NCBI GenBank assembly: GCA_029939635.1
Contig: JAOZSN010000155.1
Location: forward strand, 1-6,652
Direction of reading: 5' to 3'
Source of the DNA: Deltaproteobacteria bacterium
Lineage (GTDB): Bacteria > Desulfobacterota > Desulfobulbia > Desulfobulbales > SURF-16
Length of the DNA stretch: 6,652 nucleotides
In this document: in pieces, positions 1 to 5,001 of the stretch
Layout: each line of letters begins with the position of its first letter
How positions within the stretch are numbered: position 1 is the first letter of the stretch
Notes under the pieces: model-generated
Databases searched by the model: none
What the model saw: only the letters and a program-made list of their open reading frames with translations
Told to the model about the DNA's origin: nothing
Program-made: the position numbers and the translations under genes

Positions 1-541
1 TATGGAGCGACGCGGCGAGAACACCAACTACCACTACCCCATGCCGGGTCGTATCGAGTTTACCTGTGAATTACCCTTGGCCGAGGTTATCTATGACTTT
101 TATGATCGCCTAAAATCAGTAACCCAAGGCTATGGCTCCTTTGACTATGAACTCCTTGACTACCGGCGCAGTGATCTGGTCAAACTTGACATCCTGGTTA
201 ACGGTGAAAAGGTTGATGCCCTCTCCCAACTGGTCCATCGTGCCAATGCCCGCGCCCGTGGTCTGCATGCCTGTGAGAAATTAAAGGATGAGATCCCTCG
301 CCAGATGTTCAAGATTGCCATCCAGGGTGCCATCGGCGGCTCCATTGTCTCCCGTACCACCATCTCTGCCTTACGTAAGGATGTGACGGCAAAATGCTAT
401 GGTGGTGACATCAGCCGTAAACGTAAACTTCTGGAGAAACAGAAGGCCGGCAAGAAACGGATGAAGACCGTGGGCAATGTTGATATCCCCCAAAAGGCCT
501 TCCTGGCTGTGCTCAAGAGTGAGCCCACCCGTAAAACATAA
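1..541 (+). CDS. lepA: Elongation factor 4 (LepA), C-terminal part
   Basis: This is the last 179 residues of the ribosome back-translocating GTPase EF4/LepA, which normally has about 600. The GTP-binding and domain II parts lie before the window, so the ATG at position 2 is an internal methionine; the reading frame is open to the window edge. The visible part begins in the ERRG segment that leads into the EF-G domain V-like fold. That fold contains GRIEFTCELPLAEVIYDFYD and a YGSFDYELLDYR stretch. The LepA-specific C-terminal domain follows, with the signature ARARGLHACEKLKDEIPRQM, the IGG-containing loop, the very basic RKRKLLEKQKAGKKRM segment and the terminal VDIPQKAFLAVLK. The stop is TAA at 539-541. 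No clear hairpin terminator follows. The product is a cytosolic, membrane-cycling translation factor, and the identification is secure. Confidence 0.96.
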   Translation, partial: MERRGENTNYHYPMPGRIEFTCELPLAEVIYDFYDRLKSVTQGYGSFDYELLDYRRSDLVKLDILVNGEKVDALSQLVHRANARARGLHACEKLKDEIPRQMFKIAIQGAIGGSIVSRTTISALRKDVTAKCYGGDISRKRKLLEKQKAGKKRMKTVGNVDIPQKAFLAVLKSEPTRKT

Positions 542-666
542 CACGGCTTACCAGACCAAATCTGCCTAGGGATAATGCCATAGAGCATACTACCCAACCA
601 CACTCCGATCAGCACAGGAAGATGAGAAATATATTGAGATAATGCATGCAATAATCGTAAAGCAGC

Positions 667-1096
667 TTAGAAGTGGTACTCCAAACCAAGCATGAAAAAA
701 CGGCGGTTATAGAGGTAGTCGTGCTCCGGTTCGTTATTGGCGTTGAGGAATGAAGGAGCAGGGGTTCATCAAAGAGGTTATAGAGTCCGACCTTGATGGT
801 GGCGGCCTGATATTGGTAAGATAGGGCCAGGTTAACAGCAAAGGTCTGAGAAAGATCGTCTCCCTCTCGAACAAAGACCCCATTACTATCATAGATAGCG
901 GCCTTACCCATGGGGCTGGTGTATATCAGTCGCAGATTTAAGAAAAAGTTCTATGTCCAGCGATCAGAGAGGATGAGCACGGCCCCATAGCTGACAACAC
1001 GCATAATATTCTCATGCTGCTCATCATAGGCGTGGTTCCAAAATCCGTTCAGGATGACTACCATACAAACAGGTTGGAGTTCGGTGGTAATTAGCT
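667..1096 (-). pseudogene. Decayed TonB-dependent receptor, C-terminal remnant
   Basis: On the - strand the segment encodes the end of an outer-membrane TonB-dependent receptor barrel. One readable frame runs from about 1096 with LNGFWNHAYDEQHENIMR, then NFFLNLRLIYTSPMGKAA, then LSQTFAVNLALSYQYQAATI and the family-typical NLFDEP. After NLFDEP, near 755-760, the reading must shift by one base to continue as APSFLNANNEPEHDYLYN and end with NRRFFMLGLEYHF and TAA (667-669). That is the aromatic-terminated last strand needed for barrel insertion. An in-frame TAG lies at 951-953 between DRWT and NFFLN. Another shift is possible near 1060, where the alternate frame reads SNLFVW. The plug domain and most of the barrel, roughly 500-600 residues, are absent and no start is present. 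It is a non-functional relic of a siderophore or metal-uptake receptor; the substrate cannot be told. Confidence 0.85.
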
Positions 1097-1110
1097 AAAA
1101 AAAGAACCAA

Positions 1111-1124
1111 TTGACCTAAATCAT
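1111..1124 (+). promoter_or_regulatory. Candidate FNR/CRP-family operator
   Basis: TTGACCTAAATCAT matches 8 of the 10 specified bases of the FNR half-sites TTGAT-N4-ATCAA. Its centre (1117.5) falls exactly at -41.5 relative to the start point predicted from the TATGAT box at 1147-1152. This is the classical position for class II activation by FNR/CRP-family proteins. It precedes the zinc-ribbon and lipoprotein genes. A related regulator such as HcpR could bind instead; the family member is not determinable here. Confidence 0.45.
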
Positions 1125-1146
1125 GTCGAGCAGGAATCTCCTGGAG

Positions 1147-1152
1147 TATGAT
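1147..1152 (+). promoter_or_regulatory. Candidate -10 box of the zinc-ribbon/lipoprotein operon
   Basis: TATGAT matches 5 of 6 bases of the sigma-70 -10 consensus. No good -35 hexamer lies 16-18 bases upstream, as expected for an activator-dependent promoter, and the FNR-like dyad at 1111-1124 sits at the right distance. The predicted start is near 1159, giving a leader of about 69 bases before the ATG at 1228. Confidence 0.4.
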
Positions 1153-1215
1153 GTTGGTAAATAATTACTGAGGGTTAGCAGGAAACATCCTGGAACTCGC
1201 ATACATATTTATTAC

Positions 1216-1221
1216 AGGAGG
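1216..1221 (+). promoter_or_regulatory. Strong ribosome binding site (AGGAGG)
   Basis: A perfect AGGAGG sits six bases before the ATG at 1228. It selects that ATG over the in-frame TTG at 1222, which directly abuts the site and is too close to be used. Confidence 0.85.
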
Positions 1222-1227
1222 TTGGTT

Positions 1228-1515
1228 ATGTCAGGATGTGGATGTAATACAAATAGTGGCGCAGGAGCTGGCGGCCCTTTTTCCAAGGGTAAAGAGTTGG
1301 TTGAATTTGTCTATAATGCCCATGATGGCGGGGTTAGGGATCAACCTATTTCAGCCGGAGCCATTGAGCTGAACTGCCACGGCTGCGACACATTGTTTAC
1401 CATGGCAACCTATGTGAGTAGCTGCCCCCATTGTGGTGGTGTCCATGCCGTTGCCCCCATGAACCCCAGTGCTGAAAATGTTCAGTTTGCCGGCAAGGAT
1501 TTCACCCTACCATAA
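1228..1515 (+). CDS. Small zinc-ribbon protein of unknown function
   Basis: This gene encodes a 95-residue protein that I do not recognise as a named family. It opens with a Cys/Gly-rich tail, MSGCGC followed by a GAGAGG stretch. The middle portion (about residues 18-49) is KGKELVEFVYNAHDGGVRDQ. Then comes a pair of CxxC knuckles, CHGC (50-53) and CPHC (66-69), separated by 12 residues, the spacing of a zinc ribbon or rubredoxin-like metal site. The two N-terminal cysteines (4 and 6) could add a second thiol site. There is no signal peptide or membrane segment, so it should be cytosolic. The start at ATG 1228 is fixed by a perfect AGGAGG. A lipoprotein gene starts 14 bases after its stop, suggesting an operon, and a candidate FNR-type promoter lies upstream. 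Metal binding is inferred from the cysteine pattern only. Confidence 0.8.
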   Translation: MSGCGCNTNSGAGAGGPFSKGKELVEFVYNAHDGGVRDQPISAGAIELNCHGCDTLFTMATYVSSCPHCGGVHAVAPMNPSAENVQFAGKDFTLP

Positions 1516-1529
1516 AGGAAGAAAGAATC

Positions 1530-1904
1530 GTGAAAGATCAGTGCCTAAATGTGCCCTTGACCATCCTTGCCCTCCTCCTGTTTAGCGTTACCCTGGTATC
1601 GTGCGCTGGGAAACCGTCACGAACCGAGGAACTCTTGGCTATGGATTATACCACCATGGTCAATGATGATCTGCAGCTTCATTACTACCAGTTAGAAGAT
1701 CAGATTGTTGCTGACGAGCGCAAGTCTGCCAGATCTTCGTTCAGTATTGGCCTTGGTACAGGCCGTTCCAGTTATGGCAGCAGTCACAGCCATGGCGGTA
1801 TAGGTATGTCCACAGGCACCAATTTATACACTACGGCCACCGAGCTACGTAATCGACGTAACGAAGTCCGGATGGAATTGCAGAAGAGGGGTGTGACGCC
1901 TTAG
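1530..1904 (+). CDS. Putative small lipoprotein
   Basis: This is a 124-residue predicted lipoprotein beginning with GTG, preceded by AAGGAAG at a suitable distance; the first in-frame ATG is at residue 38, after the signal peptide, so GTG is preferred. The N-terminus is a class II signal peptide: a short charged start, the hydrophobic run VPLTILALLLFSVTLVS and the lipobox LVSC, which places the lipidated cysteine at residue 25. Ala at +2 suggests outer-membrane sorting by the usual Lol rule, though that rule is not proven in this group. The mature part has an acidic, tyrosine-rich segment (about 32-60), a Gly/Ser/His low-complexity segment (about 68-97) and a charged, probably helical tail ending in NEVRMELQKRGVTP. 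No enzymatic motif is visible. It probably shares a transcript with the preceding zinc-ribbon gene. Function unknown. Confidence 0.78.
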   Translation: MKDQCLNVPLTILALLLFSVTLVSCAGKPSRTEELLAMDYTTMVNDDLQLHYYQLEDQIVADERKSARSSFSIGLGTGRSSYGSSHSHGGIGMSTGTNLYTTATELRNRRNEVRMELQKRGVTP

Positions 1905-1935
1905 GTTCCTTCTGGAACTACTATTTCTTGTTTTG
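1903..1935 (+). terminator. Weak possible terminator after the lipoprotein gene
   Basis: GGTTCC-TTCT-GGAACT right after the stop codon forms a stem of five Watson-Crick pairs plus one G-U, and the following 20 bases are T-rich but interrupted. It is a poor intrinsic terminator that could attenuate read-through into the adenine deaminase gene. Confidence 0.25.
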
Positions 1936-1944
1936 TCTTCTGTA

Positions 1945-1960
1945 TGGTAAAAGTTTACCA
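1945..1960. promoter_or_regulatory. Dyad overlapping the adenine deaminase start
   Basis: TGGTAAA-AG-TTTACCA is a perfect 7-base inverted repeat with a 2-base centre. Its last base is the A of the ATG at 1960, and it covers the place where a Shine-Dalgarno would be; only GGTAA within it could serve. The symmetry and A/T core resemble LacI-family operators, and in RNA it could form a small hairpin over the initiation region. The regulator is unknown. Confidence 0.4.
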
Positions 1961-3579
1961 TGAACATCATTTCCGGCACCATTGTTGATCCGCTGGCCAG
2001 GACGATATTTCCCGGCACCCTCACCATTGAATCTGGGCGCATTAGCGCCATTAGAAAAGATGCCCAGGCAAAAGGACCTTTCATCCTACCAGGATTCGTT
2101 GACAGCCATATCCATATCGAAAGTTCCATGCTCACCCCAGCGGCCTTTGCTGTTCAAGCTGTAGCCCACGGCACCGTGGCAGTAGTGGCTGATCCCCATG
2201 AGATAGCCAATGTCCTTGGTGTAGCTGGTATTGATCTGATGATTGCCAATGGCCAACAGGTTCCCTTAAAATTTGCCTTTGGTGCCCCCTCCTGCGTGCC
2301 TGCTACCCCATTTGAATCTGCTGGAGCTAGCATTACAGCCCAAGACATTGCCGACCTACTGCAACGGAATGATATATATTTTCTGGCCGAGATGATGAAT
2401 TTTCCCGGTGTCTTGGCTGCTGAGCAGGAGGTTATGGCCAAACTGGCCGAGGCACAGCACCAAGGAAAGGTAGTGGACGGTCATGCTCCGGGGCTTGCTG
2501 GTGCCAATCTACAACGCTATGTCCAGGCTGGCATCAGTACAGATCATGAATCAACAAGCCTCAACGAATGTCTTGAGAAACTCGCCCTTGGTATGCACAT
2601 CCTGCTGAGGCAGGGCTCCAGCGCCAAAAACTTTAACACCCTCCATTCCCTTATCAGCAGTCATCCAGACCAGTGTATGTTCTGTAGCGATGATCTAAAA
2701 CCTACAGATCTAATGGTCGGCCATATCAACACCATGGTTAAGCAGGCCCTGAATAACGGTCATGACCTCTTTGACATCCTGCAATGCAGCACTGTTAACC
2801 CGGTACGTCATTACCAATTACCAGTGGGCCTTCTCCAGCCCGGCGACCCGGCAGATTTTATTATGGTGGATGATCTGAATGATCTACAGATCCTGGCCTG
2901 TTATATTGAGGGCCAGCAGGTAAGCCAAGGCAAAAAAGCTCTCTTTAACGCACCTCAGGCTGCAATACTCAACAACTTCCGTCCTGCGCCTCTTCGCCCA
3001 GACGATTTACAGCTCACCAGCAACAGTTCAACCATGCGCTTAATTGAGGTGGAGGAAGGCCAACTGCTCACTGGCAGCAGCATAGTAGCCGTAGATAAGG
3101 CAAAGACAGTAAAAGCAGATCCGCAACAAGATATCCTCAAAATTGTGGTACAAAATCGCTACAAGGCCAAACCACCAGCCATCGCCTTTGTCCGTGGTTT
3201 TGGTCTGCAAAGGGGAGCTATGGCCTCCTCCATTGCCCATGACTGTCATAATATTATTGCCGTGGGCTGTGAGGACAATGACATCAGTAATGCCATCAAC
3301 CTGCTCCACACATCTGGCGGAGGTATTGCCTTTTGCGTAGGAGATGAACAGCACCACCTACCCCTGCCTTTAGCAGGCATCATGGCCCAGCAAAGCTGTG
3401 CTGAAATAAGTCAGCAGTATAGTCATCTGGAAGAGAGAACCAAGCATCATGGCTGCTGCCTGCAGACCCCCTTTATGACCATGTCGTTTCTGGCCTTACC
3501 AGTTATTCCCAGCCTTAAAATTACCGACCAGGGCCTTTTTGACGTGGAATCTTTTTCTTTCTGTGAGCTATTCAACTGA
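1960..3579 (+). CDS. ade: Adenine deaminase
   Basis: The enzyme converts adenine to hypoxanthine and ammonia (EC 3.5.4.2) in purine salvage. It is 539 residues long, slightly shorter than the roughly 570-590 of the Bacillus and E. coli enzymes. The amidohydrolase metal-site elements are all present: PGFVDSHIHIESS with H50 and H52, ADPHEIANVLG (78-87), the FLAEMMNFPG glutamate at about 144, DGHAPGL with H175, STDHES with H196, and CSDDLKP with D244/D245. The C-terminal domain (about 370-539) carries the family-typical GGGIAFCVGDEQHHLPLPLAG and MSFLALPVIPSLKITDQGLFDV. ATG 1960 gives the expected N-terminus of this family but has no good Shine-Dalgarno and lies inside a dyad. The hydrolase gene starts one base after the stop, so the two are very likely one operon. 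Cytosolic, high confidence. Confidence 0.96.
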   Translation: MNIISGTIVDPLARTIFPGTLTIESGRISAIRKDAQAKGPFILPGFVDSHIHIESSMLTPAAFAVQAVAHGTVAVVADPHEIANVLGVAGIDLMIANGQQVPLKFAFGAPSCVPATPFESAGASITAQDIADLLQRNDIYFLAEMMNFPGVLAAEQEVMAKLAEAQHQGKVVDGHAPGLAGANLQRYVQAGISTDHESTSLNECLEKLALGMHILLRQGSSAKNFNTLHSLISSHPDQCMFCSDDLKPTDLMVGHINTMVKQALNNGHDLFDILQCSTVNPVRHYQLPVGLLQPGDPADFIMVDDLNDLQILACYIEGQQVSQGKKALFNAPQAAILNNFRPAPLRPDDLQLTSNSSTMRLIEVEEGQLLTGSSIVAVDKAKTVKADPQQDILKIVVQNRYKAKPPAIAFVRGFGLQRGAMASSIAHDCHNIIAVGCEDNDISNAINLLHTSGGGIAFCVGDEQHHLPLPLAGIMAQQSCAEISQQYSHLEERTKHHGCCLQTPFMTMSFLALPVIPSLKITDQGLFDVESFSFCELFN

Positions 3580-3580
3580 T

Positions 3581-4492
3581 ATGAACACCAGCAATACACA
3601 GAAAAACCATGACCCAACACTGCTTCTGCCTGATGGCAGGCAACTTGGCTATAGTGAATTTGGTAGAGCAGATGGCCAACCTGTTCTTTACTGCCATGGC
3701 TTTCCCGGCAGCAGATTAGAGGCAGAACTGGCCCATGGCCATTGCCAACAACACAACATTCGGCTCATTGCCCCAGATAGACCTGGCTACGGTCTCTCTG
3801 ACCTGATGCCCAAACAAGGCTTAGAGCAGTGGCCACACGATGTGGCCTTTCTGGTCAATCAGCTCAAGGTGAATCAATTTTCCATCATAGGAATTTCAGG
3901 TGGAGCACCTTCTGCCCTGGCCGTTACAATTCTGTTGCCAGAGATGGTGCAAAACTGCTCCCTGGTCTGTGGTCTGGCCCCCTTGACTGACTCTCGGTTG
4001 CAGGCCATGTACCCCCAACCTAGCCGGTTTGGCCTGCAACTCCTCAACATCCTTTCCTTGCCACGACAACTTCTAGCCAAGCCTCTGGCACACTGGCTGG
4101 CCAAGCATCCCCGCCAGGCCATGCAGATATTCATGACCCAAGCCAGTAGTGCTGACCGGCAGGTCATGGAGGATGAACAGGTCAGCACCATTCTACAAAA
4201 TTCACTGCAGGAATCCTTCCGTGGTCAGGGACGTGGCTGCTTAGCTGACATCAACACCTATTGTTCACCATGGCCCCTTGACCTGCAGGATATACAGCCG
4301 CCCGTCCAAATTTGGCACGGCTTAGATGACAAAATTGTCTCCCCCATCTGCAGCCGCTTTTACGAACAAATAATATCCCACAGCCAGGCCCATTACCTCC
4401 CCAACGAAGGCCACTTTTCTCTGCCCATCAACCATATGCCCGAGATATTAAAGGGCATCTTAGAAAATGGCTCTGCTCCCTTTAAAAGTTGA
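3581..4492 (+). CDS. Alpha/beta hydrolase
   Basis: This is a 303-residue alpha/beta-hydrolase-fold protein. The oxyanion-hole motif is HGFPGSR (39-45), followed by APDRPGYGLSD (64-74). The nucleophile elbow GISGG places the catalytic serine at 106. The acid is probably D250 in WHGLDDKIV and the histidine H278 in NEGHFSL, so the triad is complete. There is no signal peptide or membrane segment, so it is cytosolic. The frame extends upstream to a TTG at 3539 inside the adenine deaminase gene, but the ATG at 3581 is preferred because it sits one base after the upstream stop, an arrangement suited to translational coupling; no strong Shine-Dalgarno is present. The substrate cannot be predicted: esterases, haloperoxidase-like and C-C hydrolases share these motifs, and the tie to purine salvage is positional only. 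Confidence 0.9.
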   Translation: MNTSNTQKNHDPTLLLPDGRQLGYSEFGRADGQPVLYCHGFPGSRLEAELAHGHCQQHNIRLIAPDRPGYGLSDLMPKQGLEQWPHDVAFLVNQLKVNQFSIIGISGGAPSALAVTILLPEMVQNCSLVCGLAPLTDSRLQAMYPQPSRFGLQLLNILSLPRQLLAKPLAHWLAKHPRQAMQIFMTQASSADRQVMEDEQVSTILQNSLQESFRGQGRGCLADINTYCSPWPLDLQDIQPPVQIWHGLDDKIVSPICSRFYEQIISHSQAHYLPNEGHFSLPINHMPEILKGILENGSAPFKS

Positions 4493-4515
4493 ATGTTGTT
4501 TTCGTGGCCAGACCC

Positions 4516-4694
4516 GGATGGGAGGAGCTGTCTTTCTCGGCTAGGGACACCAGTTGCCTTGTTCTTCTAAGTTCACGGCATAAAAAACACGATCACGCGC
4601 TTCGCTGCTGAAATTAGGTACTTTTTTTCTGCCCCTCACTAAGAATAACTACGGAAACTGCTGAATACGCCGAGAAAGACAGCTCCTCCCATCC
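4516..4694 (-). ncRNA. Structured element A (candidate ncRNA or hairpin repeat, left copy)
   Basis: Arms 4516-4541 and 4669-4694 form a perfect 26-bp inverted repeat (P1). Inside it, 4564-4590 and 4620-4646 pair imperfectly (P2), including GGCA/TGCC, the A-run/T-run at 4582-4587 and 4623-4628, and TTCT/AGAA. A GCG-CTT-CGC mini-hairpin lies at 4597-4605. Read on the - strand, the unpaired parts share blocks with element B: TTCAGCAGTTTCCGTAG, GTACCTAATTT, GCGTGATCGTGT and ACAAGGCAACTGGTGT. The 179-base length almost equals that of copy B. No ORF is present and no T-run follows P1, so it is not a plain terminator. The - strand is chosen by homology to B, whose wobble pairs fix a strand. A conserved RNA named Desulfotalea-1 has been described; whether this is it I cannot tell. 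A MITE-like DNA element is the main alternative. Confidence 0.55.
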
Positions 4695-4741
4695 TTCCCT
4701 GCCGAGCAACTCGAAACTTTTGTCCGAATTTGTATGAACTA

Positions 4742-4757
4742 TTTTCTAGCGAGAAAA
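4742..4757. promoter_or_regulatory. Dyad in the spacer between the two structured elements
   Basis: TTTTCT-AGCG-AGAAAA is a 6-base inverted repeat in the AT-rich spacer (4695-4760). If the two elements are transcribed outward, this spacer must carry both promoters. I searched it and found only poor -10-like hexamers (for example TATGAA at 4733-4738) without matching -35 boxes, so promoter assignment is not supported. The dyad is close to copy B and may simply be part of its edge. Confidence 0.2.
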
Positions 4758-4760
4758 GAA

Positions 4761-4940
4761 GGAGAGAGGCTTGGTTCTCGGAGCGTCGTTCAGCAGGTTG
4801 CGTAGCTTTTTGTTAATGAATTCAAGATAAAGACGTACCTATTTTTAGCGGCAATGCCGCGTGATCGTGTCTTTATCTTGGCTTTATTTACAAAAACAAG
4901 CCAGCTGGTGTTAAAAGCGGAGAGAACCGAGCCTCTCTCC
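4761..4940 (+). ncRNA. Structured element B (candidate ncRNA or hairpin repeat, right copy)
   Basis: The closing helix P1 pairs 4761-4779 with 4922-4940: 18 Watson-Crick pairs plus one U-G (4772/4929). The central helix P2 pairs 4807-4836 with 4867-4896 in one continuous register. It includes a perfect 12-bp core (4823-4834 with 4869-4880), four G-U pairs and only two mismatches (4814/4889 and 4821/4882). The apical hairpin is GCGGCA-A-TGCCGC at 4848-4860. Conserved single-stranded blocks shared with A are TTCAGCAGGTTGCGTAG, GTACCTATTTTT, GCGTGATCGTGT and ACAAGCCAGCTGGTGT. P1 and P2 sequences differ from those of A while pairing is kept. All five wobble pairs are G-U only when the + strand is the RNA (they would be A/C mismatches on the other strand), which supports this strand. 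It overlaps no gene, and function is unknown. Confidence 0.58.
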
Positions 4941-4964
4941 GGCGGTTTACCATAGAACAGTAAC

Positions 4965-4984
4965 ATGAGTGGCTACCATCTCAT
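4965..4984 (-). terminator. Small hairpin beyond the HD-GYP gene
   Basis: ATGAGTGG-CTA-CCA-T-CTCAT forms an 8-bp stem with one bulged base, 18 bases beyond the end of the HD-GYP gene. It is not followed by a T-run on the - strand, so if it ends transcription it is not a classical intrinsic terminator. Confidence 0.25.
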
Positions 4985-5001
4985 TGATTCAGTAGCACAT
5001 A

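Larger units (their letters stand above)
4516..4940. repeat. Inverted pair of homologous ~180-base elements
   Basis: The segment 4516-4694 and the reverse complement of 4761-4940 are diverged copies of one element, 66 bases apart and in opposite orientation. The longest exact shared stretch is 13 bases: ACACGATCACGCG at 4587-4599 and its reverse complement at 4858-4870. Also shared are CTGCTGAA at 4657-4664 on the + strand versus TTCAGCAG at 4790-4797, and ACACCAG (4547-4553) versus CTGGTGT (4905-4911). Target-site duplications were not found around either copy. Confidence 0.8.

Noticed and set aside
397..651. A - strand open frame of 84 codons with a hydrophobic stretch (HLPVLIGVWLGSMLYGII) directly downstream of the receptor relic
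   Set aside because: Most of it is antisense to the conserved lepA end, it has no recognisable family and no good ribosome site. It could be a vestige of a gene after the receptor, but this cannot be supported.
1845..2135. A - strand frame of 96 codons over the lipoprotein/adenine deaminase junction
   Set aside because: It is a shadow of two well-supported + strand genes, with no family resemblance.
3874..4191. A - strand frame of 105 codons inside the hydrolase gene
   Set aside because: It lies antisense to a gene with a complete catalytic triad and its translation has low-complexity, Arg/Cys-rich composition.
4516..4694. The perfect 26-bp inverted repeat as an intrinsic terminator of the hydrolase gene
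   Set aside because: The arms are 127 bases apart, no T-run follows, and the same architecture recurs in a second copy, so it is an element of its own.
4516..4940. The two elements as ends of one composite transposon or as MITEs with target duplications
   Set aside because: There is no transposase or other ORF between them, no target-site duplications were found, and internal helices as well as the ends are conserved. A MITE origin is not excluded but is not the best reading.
4516..4940. Retron, CRISPR or integron attC interpretation of the hairpins
   Set aside because: No reverse transcriptase, Cas or integrase gene is present, there are no regularly spaced direct repeats, and no attC core sites are seen.
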